Part shown: one piece after another, positions 26,855 through 39,888 of the stretch
Position numbering within the stretch: the first letter of the stretch is position 1
How the letters are laid out: the number at the start of each line of letters is the position of its first letter
Source of the DNA: Hydractinia symbiolongicarpus
Lineage: Eukaryota; Cnidaria; Hydrozoa; Anthoathecata; Hydractiniidae
Length of the DNA stretch: 64,000 bases
Direction of reading: 5' to 3'
Assembly: GCF_029227915.1 (NCBI RefSeq)
Contig: NC_079885.1
Span: 4,900,001-4,964,000, forward strand
The notes under the pieces: generated by a model
The model's input: the letters and a program-made list of their open reading frames with translations, nothing else
Databases searched by the model: none
What the model was told of the DNA's origin: nothing
Translations under genes and position numbers: made by a program

Positions 26855-27959
26855 TCATTTCAACCATTTCAAAGTAAATTTGTTGCGATGGCGACATTTG
26901 TTGATAAGTTCTGTTCTTTTATTTAACAGTCCCTTCGGTTCAGCTCGTACAATTGCTATTTTTTCTGTTAGGCACAAGTCACACGTGCGCGCTCCTGTCT
27001 TATACGGCATTGCACGTTTTTCAATACTCCATAAGATTTCAAAGTCTGTTCCGTCGTCTTTTAATCTCCAAATTAATTTCGACAATTCGGTTTCGTTTCT
27101 GTATTTCTCGTGTCGAAAGGACTTTTTGTGGTTGTTAAACCTTTCTTTAAATTCGCCTTCGCATAATCCGTAGTAAAATTCCTTTTTGTCTACGTATTTG
27201 ACTTCCGCTTTGTAGATAATGCATGCAGCTAAACAGTCACCATTCAGTGGACACTGGGACTTATCCCGGCAGTTGCAAGGTCGTTGTTTTTGCCTTTCTT
27301 CAGAAGTGAGAACTTTTTTATTATGCCCCTTTATGATGTTTCGGATGTTTGTGCTACATGAATAGCTCAACTTGAGGGTGTTTTTGTTGAAGATTTTATA
27401 ATATTTGTGATCTTTATTGAAGTTTTTTCTAACAATCTTGAGAAATGATCGTCCAATGTCTGTTTTAACGTTTTTACTGAACGGCGGGTTGAACCAAATT
27501 ATCTTCCTTTGGCGATTAGGGCGTTGTTTGGGTTTACTCGCGTATGCCATTGTGCTTTTAAATCCGCTGGCGGAGAGTGAAGCTTCGTATAAAGGCTTTG
27601 CGTCATCAAATGCTTTTCTGTTACATGATGTCGCAATTAATCTTTCGTTGACCATCTTCGGAATGACTTTCAATACATTATTCGGGTGGTTTGAATTAAT
27701 GTTAATGTATAGCGGATCGTTGTTGGGTTTCCTGTAGGGTTTGTAGGTTTTACTATTCACGTTAAATGATACATCCAAAAAGTCTGTTTCAATCAGGTTC
27801 GTTTCGATAGTTACTGACAATTTGTCTTCCTTAAACAAGGTTATGATGTCTTTTCGAATTTTGTTCATTCGTGGTCCATTGGCGTTTTGGATAATTGCAA
27901 GTCCATCGTCTCTGTATAGACCAACATGTTTGATATCGATAATATTGCTGAATCTTTTT
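26855..27959 (-). pseudogene. PLE RT catalytic/thumb segment plus GIY-YIG endonuclease (frameshifted continuation)
   Basis: Continues the polyprotein in the neighbouring frame. The frame opens at about 27,959, just after the A6 run, and first encodes GLYRDDGLAI: the YRDD catalytic box is at 27,905-27,916. Numbering from the internal Met at 27,868, residues 125-143 hold the PLE block WFNPPF...IGRSFL, 167-175 LKLSYSCST, and 198-212 a CNC-x5-C-x5-C zinc-binding-like linker. The GIY-YIG nuclease follows: IYK (218-220) and YYGL (232-235) stand for GIY and YIG, R243 is the catalytic Arg, H247 is conserved, E302 in CLTEK is the metal-binding Glu, and C296, C299, C325 and H327 form a second metal cluster. 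All nuclease residues are intact in this copy. The product stops at 26,855, close to the ribozyme-bearing tail. Confidence 0.9.
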
Positions 27960-28961
27960 TAATATATATAGTCCAACTAACTCACAGATCTCCGCTCCAT
28001 CGAATGAACCCATTGTTACATCGAAAAGAACGTTTCCTTTTTTAACCCAAGTCGGTGATTTATCAAATAACAAGGACTTCCGACTGTGCCTTATTATATC
28101 GAGGACTTTGTTGTCGATTGGTACAGCAGATCTTGCGAAATTAATTGCTTTGTCGAGTAGTTCTTCAGAGATAGAAGGGTAAAACTCGACAATGTCGAAT
28201 TTGATGAATTTTGACTTTGCATCAGTTGGTGTTTTTTTGAACCATTCAATTACAGTAGATGTATTTCGCCATTGGTTGACCTGCGTTGCTTTCTGAACTT
28301 TTTCTATGATGGTCTCCAAGTACTTTTTACTGACGATTCCCATGTCTGTTTTGGCTGGATTAATTAATCTGCACTTGACATTTTGGGGGAAGTTTGGTTT
28401 GTGGTCTTTGATTGTAATGTAGGCCTGTTTCTCTGAGTAGCATTGAATTTTGGCGTCTAAATCTAGCGATTTTGCGATTTTTTTGGCCTCTTTATTGATG
28501 TTGGTTTTCAAAGAAGTACTACATTTTTCATACGATTTTGTGATATTTTCTGTAACGAGTTTGGTGTAATCATTTTTCGGAAGTTCGTATAGGTTATTAG
28601 TTTTATCGGCGAAAGCAAATACATTTTCGGAATTTTGGATGTTCTTTACGTCTGTTTTCAATTTGTTTAAGAACGAATTGTCAACATTGCGGAATTCGAT
28701 TTTTCGGATGAGGTCGTAAAGGTCGCTTTCGAAGCTTGCAAGGTTCGGGTTAACAGGTGGGGTTGCAGTTGATTTAAAACCGAAAGATACGTGTTCGTGC
28801 TCGTCTTCTTTTTCGTTATTTTTATCGAAGAAATATGCCTTCCATCGAATTCGTTTGATAAGGCTTTCTACTTTGTCCATTAAACATTTTAAGTATGTAT
28901 TTTTCGGTGGTATCGGGATATTCTTTAGCGAGTAACCAAGATTTCTCCTTTCCATGACCAT
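27831..28961 (-). pseudogene. PLE reverse transcriptase, N-terminal and palm segment (frameshifted)
   Basis: First part of the PLE polyprotein. Counting from the open frame at 29,021, residues 59-66 are RWKAYFFD, an N-terminal PLE signature. Residues about 200-211 carry the ITIKDHKPNF finger block, 217-228 CRLINPAKTDMG, and 272-284 FIKFDIVEFYPSI, with D276 as the first catalytic aspartate. Residues 338-350 (GSFDGAEICELVG) form the next RT block. The frame is lost right after LYIL (351-354): an A6 run, seen as six T at 27,955-27,960 on the plus strand, shifts it, and the last ~42 residues before the stop are nonsense. The 29,021 opening codon is TTG. The first ATG in frame is at 28,961 (residue 21), with another two codons on, so I take 28,961 as the start. 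The role would be target-primed cDNA synthesis from the element's RNA. Confidence 0.9.
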
Positions 28962-29030
28962 AAAACAATAATGTAAAATCTTGTAAACAGTGGTGTGTAG
29001 AGTGTTCAGAGTGCTCAACAAAAACAGGAG

Positions 29031-29038
29031 CTTTTATA
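29031..29038 (-). promoter_or_regulatory. TATA-box-like element at the 5' end of the full PLE unit
   Basis: TATAAAAG on the minus strand at 29,038-29,031. It lies 70-77 bp upstream of the first in-frame ATG (28,961), a spacing that would allow a start site about 30 bp downstream and a short leader. Only the motif is seen; promoter activity is inferred. Confidence 0.35.
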
Positions 29039-29138
29039 AACACGAAGTAATTTTAACACAAATTACAACAGAGTGCTCAATGTGTAACAGAGCAGTTATA
29101 TTATTTTTATGTTTTGTTTTCAAGAAAAAACTACATTA

Positions 29139-29186
29139 ATTTTGCTACTTAAAGTTTCATGCTTCTTAGCAATCTTCAGGCAAATG
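29139..29186 (-). ncRNA. Hammerhead ribozyme motif, PLE copy 2 (pLTR)
   Basis: Base-for-base the same motif as at 26,701-26,748, offset 2,438: helix I TTTGC/GCAAA, CTGAAGA, GAAA and GTA. The predicted cleavage between 29,146 and 29,145 lies about 47 nt upstream of the start of the full unit. Confidence 0.8.
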
Positions 29187-29292
29187 ATACAAATTATACA
29201 AGTTGGTACTAACTAAAGTATAAACCTTTTTAATTACGTGATAAAACGTAATAAAACAAATAAATACAAATAAATACATTGTTCGTTACAGT

Positions 29293-30029
<737 letters not shown>

Positions 30030-30369
30030 CCAATGTAGCCATTTTCTTTATACCTAACTAAGTCTCCAGTTTATGTTTAAGTGACTAGCTATTAGCTGCT
30101 GTAGCTAGCTAATGCTAGCTTTAAACTAAAGATTCCCAGTATATATATTCCCACAAAACACATCAAACGTTATTAACCCTGAAAATTTTAAACATTTTCC
30201 TGGGTTTTTTTTGGTTTGCGAAGTTCTTTTCCTCCAAATATTCTGAAAATAAAGTTCAGAAATTACTTATTTTTAAAATGTAAATTTAATTTGTTTCAAA
30301 TTGTGGGCAAAAACCTTAATCAGCATGCTAAAAAACTGACTTTTCTTAATTTAAAATTACTAAACACAA

Positions 30370-31705
30370 CCATTTTCTTACATTTAGTGTAAACTTTTGT
30401 GTGTATGGCTTATATTTAATACACCAAAAGAGCTACTTTGTTGATTTCAATTTTATACTCTTTGTAAGTTATTTTTTTCTTCTCTTTGACATTTCTGTTT
30501 TACCACTCAATTTTTACGTTTTATAAGTTATTTGGAACAGAATGGTATGAAATAGACCAAAATACCTGATCTTAGTTGTTTTTAATTTACAGGCTGTGTC
30601 TGTGAAACTTTAAGGGGAACATTTGGTGGAAGACAATGGCATGACATATACTGATAGAACTGATTTTTGTTGTGTTAGATGTTATATCTGAACCTTTTTG
30701 ACATTTTATGTTAATTTTGCGAGGAAGAACCATATATATATATACACAGAAGAATTCAATTTTACACCTTGCAAGCTTTGTTTTTCTATATTTTGTATAA
30801 ATTCTTACTGGGGAGGACTCCATGCAATATATCGAAATGACTGATCCTTCTCGATTTAAATTTGATGTGTTCTAAATCGTATATAGTTTTGGAAATTTTG
30901 TGTAAGATTTAATGGGTAAGGGCTAGATGCAATATGTCAAAAAAACTTTTCTTGTAGAATCAGAAGCACTCCCTACAACCATTCTTTTTTTTACAGTTTG
31001 TGAAGCTTTTGTGAGGCAGAGTGTATGCAATATTATCGAAATAACTGATTTTTGTTGCAAACTGTTTTTCTTTGGCATTTTGGATTAAAATATTGTTTTA
31101 GAGGGCATATGCAGTAGATATATGTACTGAAATAGTTAAATTTTGCAAACTTTGATTTTGTCGTTACCTCTCATTTTTTACATTTTGATTAAACTTTTGT
31201 GGGAGACCGTCGGTATGCGAAGGACAAAAATAAGAGATTTTAGTATTATTTAGAATTTGTATTTTGTGTTGCAAAATTGGTGCAAAAATTGACATAAAAT
31301 GAACTTATATACAGATTGATTGCTGTTGTTTAACATGACTCATTATGACTTATATATATATTTTATGAAAATTTGTGACAGAATACTATGTGAGATTTGA
31401 AATTTTGTTTACTTTATTGATGGTAAAACAGCATGCAGATTGCTAAAAGAACTTTATTAATTTTGAATTTAAACACCGTTATTTTGTTGGCATTTTGTCT
31501 AAAGTTTGGTGAGGAAGGACTGTATGCAATATATCAAATAATGTTTTATTGCATTATAATTTGTCCTTGCAAATCCCTTTTTTTACACCTTAAATAAAAA
31601 ATTCTGTCAGAGGCACAATTTATTGTTTATTTTTCACATTGTGTGTCAACCTTTAGCAGGGTTTGCAATAAACTAACTGATTTTAACATATACAATGAGA
31701 GAGAT
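30370..31705 (+). repeat. Decayed ~100 bp tandem repeats inside insert A
   Basis: A recurring phrase of the form 'cattttg-taaa-cttttgtgaggac-tatgcaatatatcgaaataactgatttttg' is recognisable at about 30,640, 30,822, 30,927, 31,025, 31,109, 31,215, 31,524 and 31,664. Typical spacing is 83-107 bp, with larger gaps that are near multiples. Divergence is high. No coding potential is seen; the short frame on the minus strand (30,587-30,823) is part of this repeat. Confidence 0.6.
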
Positions 31706-32288
31706 TTGTGTTTGACATTGATCAGCTTTTTTGTATATATGTGGCGTTTTGAGTGACTTAAATTTTATGGGTGAGATGTATGTTGAAATGCTTTTGGAAA
31801 ATTCTTTTCGAATAATTTTCGCATTTGTCAGATGGTCAGAGCAAGTAATTTTAGTAGATTTAGATTTTAAATGTCACATAAATACTGCAGTTGTTGAAAA
31901 CCTTTAATTTTTTGGGTCATTTATATAATAATGCAGATGTAAGATGCGCACTGCTGTATTGTTTGTTTTTTGATGGACATATATCTGCTACATAAATTAA
32001 ATGGAATACAGTGGATTCTTTCACGGGAAACAGCTAGTTTTTAATTAAAACGCTACGGCAGCGCCCAGTGTAACCGCTGAGTTCCAGCAATCATGTCAAA
32101 TTAAGAAGAATGTTACTCCTTGGAGTCCAATTGGTTCATTTATCACATTTATAAGGTCACAGTCCAAAGTCAGTTCAATTAAGTCCCACAGTCAATCGTT
32201 TCACTGTTAAAAGCGATGCAACTAAGTAATATCGGAAAAAATCACTAAATACATATGGGTACGAATATGTGACGCAACCGTTGTAACT

Positions 32289-33772
32289 CAAACAAATTGA
32301 CACTGTTAGAAAGTCAATGAAATGTAGTTTTTGAAACTGTCTCTATTTCTTCAGCGCGAATTAAGTGCTAGGATTGGTTCCACAGATAAAAATGACTTAT
32401 TTAACTTAATTTGTAAATAAAGCGCTGCCACAGCGCCCAGTGTAATCGCTGAGTTCCAACAATCATGTCAAATTAAGAAGAATGTTATTTCTTGTAGTCA
32501 AACTGGCTCATTTATCACATTCAAAAGGTCACACACTTCAATTAAGTCCCACGGTCAAACGTTTCACTTTTTAAAGCGATGCAACCTATTAATATCCGAA
32601 TAATTTCGCTAAATACATGTTGGTACGAATATGCGACGCAACCGTTGTAACTCAAACAGATTTATATCGCTAAAAAGTCAATGAAATGTAGTTTGTGAAC
32701 TGTCTCTATTTCTTCAGCGCGAATTAACTGCTAGGATTGGTTCCACAGATAAAAATGACTTATTTAACTTCATTTGTAAATAAAGCGCTGCCACAGCGCC
32801 CAGTGTAATCGCTGAGTTCCAACAATCATGTCAAGTTAAGAAGAATGTTATTTCTTGTAGTCAAACTGGCTCATTTATCACATTCAAAAGGTCACACACT
32901 TTAATTAAGTCCCACGGTCAAACGTTTCACATTTTAAAGCGATGCAACCTAGTAATATCCGAATAATTTCGCTAAATACATATTGGTACGAATATGCGAC
33001 GCAACCGTTGTAACTCAAACAGATTTATATTTTGCTAAAAAGTGAATGAAATGTAGTTTTTGAACTGTCTCTGTTTCTTTAGCGTGTGCTAACGGCCAGG
33101 ATTGATCCCACAGTAAAAAAAGACTTATTTACCTAAATTTTTAATTAAAGCGCTACCACAGCGCCCTGTGTAATCGCTGAGTTCCTGCAATCATGTCAAA
33201 TTAAGAAGAATGTTACTCCTTGGAGTCCAATTGGCTCATTTATCACATTTATGAGGTCACAGTCCAAAGTCAGTTCAATTAAGTCCCACAGTCAAACGTT
33301 TCACTATTTAAAGCGATGCAACCTAGTAATATCCGAATATTATCGTTAAATACATGTTGGTACGAATATGCGACGCAACCGTTGTAACTCAAACAGATTT
33401 ATATCGCTAAAAAGTCAATGAAATGTTGTTTTTGAAACTGTTTCTATTTATTCAGCGCGTGCTAACGTCCAGGTTTGGTCCCACATTAAAATAAGACTTA
33501 TTTATCTAAATTTTTAATTAAAGCGCTACCGCAGAACTTAGTGTAATCTCTGAATTCCAGCAATCATGTCAAGTTAAAAAGGATGTTATTCCTTGGAGTC
33601 CAATTAGCTGATTTATCACATATATAAGGTTACAGTCCAGAATCAGTTCAATTAAGTCCCACAGTCAATCGTTTCACTGTTAAAAGCGATACAACTTAGT
33701 AATATCGGAAAAAGGTCACTAAACACATGTTGGTACGAATATGTGACGCAACCGTTGTAACTCAAACAAATT
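32289..33772 (+). repeat. Four-monomer repeat, copy 1 (1,484 bp)
   Basis: Starts at 'caaacaaattgac' and recurs at 33,773 with the shared rare variants 'gaattaagtgctagg', 'tttatattttgc' and 'cctattaatatccg'. This duplication is absent from the corresponding array right of 40,221. Confidence 0.8.
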
Positions 33773-35240
33773 GACACTGTTAGAAAGTCAATGAAATGTA
33801 GTTTTTGAAACTGTCTCTATTTCTTCAGCGCGAATTAAGTGCTAGGATTGGTTCCACAGATAAAAATGACTTATTTAACTTAATTTGTAAATAAAGCGCT
33901 GCCACAGCGCCCAGTGTAATCGCTGAGTTCCAACAATCATGTCAAATTAAGAAGAATGTTATTTCTTGTAGTCAAACTGGCTCATTTATCACATTCAAAA
34001 GGTCACACACTTCAATTAAGTCCCACGGTCAAACGTTTCACTTTTTAAAGCGATGCAACCTATTAATATCCGAATAATTTCGCTAAATACATGTTGGTAC
34101 GAATATGCGACGCAACCGTTGTAACTCAAACAGATTTATATCGCTAAAAAGTCAATGAAATGTAGTTTGTGAACTGTCTCTATTTCTTCAGCGCGAATTA
34201 ACTGCTAGGATTGGTTCCACAGATAAAAATGACTTATTTAACTTCATTTGTAAATAAAGCGCTGCCACAGCGCCCAGTGTAATCGCTGAGTTCCAACAAT
34301 CATGTCAAGTTAAGAAGAATGTTATTTCTTGTAGTCAAACTGGCTCATTTATCACATTCAAAAGGTCACACACTTTAATTAAGTCCCACGGTCAAACGTT
34401 TCACATTTTAAAGCGATGCAACCTAGTAATATCCGAATAATTTCGCTAAATACATATTGGTACGAATATGCGACGCAACCGTTGTAACTCAAACAGATTT
34501 ATATTTTGCTAAAAAGTCAATGAAATGTAGTTTTTGAACTGTCTCTGTTTCTTTAGCGTGTGCTAACGGCCAGGATTGATCCCACAGTAAAAAAAGACTT
34601 ATTTACCTAAATTTTTAATTAAAGCGCTACCACAGCGCCCTGTGTAATCGCTGAGTTCCTGCAATCATGTCAAATTAAGAAGAATGTTACTCCTTTGAGT
34701 CCAATTGGCTCATTTATCACATTTATGAGGTCACAGTCCAAAGTCAGTTCAATTAAGTCCCACAGTCAAACGTTTCACTATTTAAAGCGATGCAACCTAG
34801 TAATATCCGAATATTATCGTTAAATACATGTTGGTACGAATATGCGACGCAACCGTTGTAACTCAAACAGATTTATATCGCTAAAAAATCAATGAAATGT
34901 TGTTTTTGAAACTGTTTCTATTTATTCAGCGCGTGCTAACGTCCAGGTTTGGTCCCACATTAAAAAAAGACTTATTTATCTAAATTTTTAATTAAAGCGC
35001 TACCGCAGAACTTAGTGTAATCTCTGAATTCCAGCAATCATGTCAAGTTAAAAAGGATGTTATTCCTTGGAGTCCAATTAGCTGATTTATCACATATATA
35101 AGGTTACAGTCCAGAATCAGTTCAATTAAGTCCCACAGTCAATCGTTTCACTGTTAAAAGCGATACAACTTAGTAATATCGGAAAAAGGTCACTAAACAC
35201 ATGTTGGTACGAATATGTGACGCAACCGTTGTAACTCAAA
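33773..35240 (+). repeat. Four-monomer repeat, copy 2
   Basis: Second copy of the 32,289 unit. Small differences include 'attaaaataagac' in copy 1 against 'attaaaaaaagac' here. Confidence 0.8.
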
Positions 35241-36992
35241 CGGATTGACACTGTTAGAAAGTCAATGAAATGTAGTTTTTGAAACTGTCTTTATTTCTTC
35301 AGCGCAAACTAACTGCTAGGATTGGTTCCACAGATATAAATGACTTATTTAACTTAATTTGTAAATAAAGCGCTGCCACAGCGCCCAGTGTAATCACTGA
35401 GTTCCAACAATCATGTCAAATTAAGAAGAATGTTATTTCTTGTAGCCAAACTGGCTCATTTATCACATTCAAAAGGTCACACACTTCAATTAAGTCCCAC
35501 GGTCAAACGTTTAACTGTTTAAAGCGATGCAACCTAGTAATATCCGAATAATTTCGCTAAATACATGTTGGTACGAATATGCGACGCAACCGTTGTAACT
35601 CAAGCAGATTTATATCGCTAAAATGTCAATGAAATGTAGTTCTTGAAACTGTTCCTATTTATTCAGTGCGTGCTAACGGCCAGGTTTGGTCCCACATTAA
35701 AAAAAGACTTGTTTATCTAAATTTTTAATTAAAGCGCTACCACAGAACCTAGTGTAATCTCTGAATTCCAGCAATCATGTCAAGTTAAAAAGGATGTTAT
35801 TCCTTGGAGTCCAATTCGCTCATTTGTCACATTCATAAGGTCACAGTCCAAAGTTACTTCAATTAAATCCCAGAGTCAATCGTTTCACAGTTTAAAGCGA
35901 TGCAACATAGTAATGTCCGAAAAATATCGCTAAATACATGTTGGTACGAATATGTGACGCAACTGTTGTAACTCAAGCGGATTTATATCGGTAAAACGTC
36001 AATGAAATGTAGTTTTTGAAACTGTTCCTACTTATTCAGCGTGTACTAACGGCGAGGATTGGTCCCACATTAAAAGAAGACTTTTTTATCTAATTTTTTA
36101 ATTAAAGTGCTACCACAGAACCTAGTGTAATCTCTGAATTCCAGCAATCATGTCAAGTTAAAAAGGATGTTATTCCCTGGAGTCCAAATGGCTCATTTAT
36201 CACATTTATAAGGTCACAGTCAAGAATCAGTTCAATTAAGTCCCACAGTCAATCGTTTCACTGTTAAATGTGATTCAACTTAGTAATATCGGAAAAAGGT
36301 CACTAAATACATGTTGGTACGAATATGTGACACAACCCTTGTAACTCAAACGGTTTGACACCGTTAGAAAGTTAATGAAATGTAGTTTTTGAACTGTCTC
36401 TATTTCTCCAGCGCGAGCTAACGGCCAGGATTGGTCCCACAGTAAAAAAAGACTTATTTACCTACATTTTTAATTAAGGTGCTACCACAGCGCCCAGTGT
36501 AATCGCTGAGTTCCAAAAATCATGTCAAATTAAGAAGAATTTGATTTCTTGTAGTCAAACTGGATGTACTTCATAGAAATCAAACATAAGGTGTAAATAT
36601 ATAACCGGCTGCTAATAACGATATAAATATATATACCCTTATGCCAAAAAACTCTATGTTAGCATATATATATAAGTATCGCTACATATGAAACGGTGTT
36701 AGATATTCACAAAGCATACGGACTGTTAAATGAAGTTCCTAGCATAAAACGGAAATTTTTGTTTACGAAAAAGATGGCTGTTCTTTTTGAGTATTCTCTA
36801 CTCTTTCATTCAAAATAAATCTTTAAAAAAACATTTGAAGAAGAGCATGGTTTTATAAATTCATCATAGCAAGGTTCTGTAAGGTTTTTTCATGTTTTAT
36901 TTTCAGTTTTGATTATGTTATTGTTGCCAGACATGTTTTATAGCTAGCATCATAAAAAGCCAACCACCACCAACAACTAGCTAGCTAGCTAG

Positions 36993-37276
<284 letters not shown>

Positions 37277-37309
37277 TTTATGTTTTGTTTTCAAGAAAAA
37301 ACTACATTA

Positions 37310-37357
37310 ATTTTGCTACTTAAAGTTTCATGCTTCTTAGCAATCTTCAGGCAAATG
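37310..37357 (-). ncRNA. Hammerhead ribozyme motif, solo PLE copy
   Basis: Identical to the motifs at 26,701 and 29,139, with every core base and helix I conserved. Predicted cleavage lies between 37,317 and 37,316. Confidence 0.8.
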
Positions 37358-37463
37358 ATACAAATTATACAAGTTGGTACTAACTAAAGTATAAACCTTT
37401 TTAATTACGTGATAAAACGTAATAAAACAAATAAATACAAATAAATACATTGTTCGTTACAGT

Positions 37464-38212
<749 letters not shown>

Positions 38213-38552
38213 CCAATGTAGCCATTTTCTTTATACCTAACTAAGTCTCCAGTTTATGTTTAAGTGACTAGCTATTAGCTGCTGTAGCTAGCTAATGCTA
38301 GCTTTAAACTAAAGATTCCCAGTATATATATTCCCACAAAACACATCAAACGTTATTAACCCTGAAAATTTTAAACATTTTCCTGGGTTTTTTTTGGTTT
38401 GCGAAGTTCTTTTCCTCCAAATATTCTGAAAATAAAGTTCAGAAATTACTTATTTTTAAAATGTAAATTTAATTTGTTTCAAATTGTGGGCAAAAACCTT
38501 AATCAGCATGCTAAAAAACTGACTTTTCTTAATTTAAAATTACTAAACACAA

Positions 38553-39888
38553 CCATTTTCTTACATTTAGTGTAAACTTTTGTGTGTATGGCTTATATTT
38601 AATACACCAAAAGAGCTACTTTGTTGATTTCAATTTTATACTCTTTGTAAGTTATTTTTTTCTTCTCTTTGACATTTCTGTTTTACCACTCAATTTTTAC
38701 GTTTTATAAGTTATTTGGAACAGAATGGTATGAAATAGACCAAAATACCTGATCTTAGTTGTTTTTAATTTACAGGCTGTGTCTGTGAAACTTTAAGGGG
38801 AACATTTGGTGGAAGACAATGGCATGACATATACTGATAGAACTGATTTTTGTTGTGTTAGATGTTATATCTGAACCTTTTTGACATTTTATGTTAATTT
38901 TGCGAGGAAGAACCATATATATATATACACAGAAGAATTCAATTTTACACCTTGCAAGCTTTGTTTTTCTATATTTTGTATAAATTCTTACTGGGGAGGA
39001 CTCCATGCAATATATCGAAATGACTGATCCTTCTCGATTTAAATTTGATGTGTTCTAAATCGTATATAGTTTTGGAAATTTTGTGTAAGATTTAATGGGT
39101 AAGGGCTAGATGCAATATGTCAAAAAAACTTTTCTTGTTGAATCAGAAGCACTCCCTACAACCATTCTTTTTTTTACAGTTTGTGAAGCTTTTGTGAGGC
39201 AGAGTGTATGCAATATTATCGAAATAACTGATTTTTGTTGCAAACTGTTTTTCTTTGGCATTTTGGATTAAAATATTGTTTTAGAGGGCATATGCAGTAG
39301 ATATATGTACTGAAATAGTTAAATTTTGCAAACTTTGATTTTGTCGTTACCTCTCATTTTTTACATTTTGATTAAACTTTTGTGGGAGACCGTCGGTATG
39401 CGAAGGACAAAAATAAGAGATTTTAGTATTATTTAGAATTTGTATTTTGTGTTGCAAAATTGGTGCAAAAATTGACATAAAATGAACTTATATACAGATT
39501 GATTGCTGTTGTTTAACATGACTCATTATGACTTATATATATATTTTATGAAAATTTGTGACAGAATACTATGTGAGATTTGAAATTTTGTTTACTTTAT
39601 TGATGGTAAAACAGCATGCAGATTGCTAAAAGAACTTTATTAATTTTGAATTTAAACACCGTTATTTTGTTGGCATTTTGTCTAAAGTTTGGTGAGGAAG
39701 GACTGTATGCAATATATCAAATAATGTTTTATTGCATTATAATTTGTCCTTGCAAATCCCTTTTTTTACACCTTAAATAAAAAATTCTGTCAGAGGCACA
39801 ATTTATTGTTTATTTTTCACATTGTGTGTCAACCTTTAGCAGGGTTTGCAATAAACTAACTGATTTTAACATATACAATGAGAGAGAT
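38553..39888 (+). repeat. Decayed ~100 bp tandem repeats inside insert B
   Basis: The counterpart of 30,370-31,705 at offset 8,183, nearly identical, so the decay predates the duplication. Confidence 0.6.

Larger units (their letters stand above)
32038..36561 (+). repeat. Satellite array, middle segment
   Basis: The same ~373/357 bp satellite in the same orientation, resuming inside the monomer that insert A split. About 12 monomers. It is cut at 36,561-36,563 ('caaactgg') by the junction of the tandem duplication. Confidence 0.97.

Noticed and set aside
26841-27173. Plus-strand frames opposite the PLE endonuclease (26,841-27,173, 27,417-27,737 and the copies at 29,279 and 37,450).
   Set aside because: Antisense shadows of a recognised GIY-YIG/RT coding region; no motifs of their own.
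28822-29043. 73-residue minus frame overlapping the PLE N-terminus.
   Set aside because: Overlaps in another frame the segment with the PLE signature RWKAYFFD; no recognisable content.
30587-30823. 78-residue minus frame, also at 38,770-39,006.
   Set aside because: Lies in the decayed ~100 bp repeats and has no recognisable domain; conserved between inserts only because the inserts are recent duplicates.
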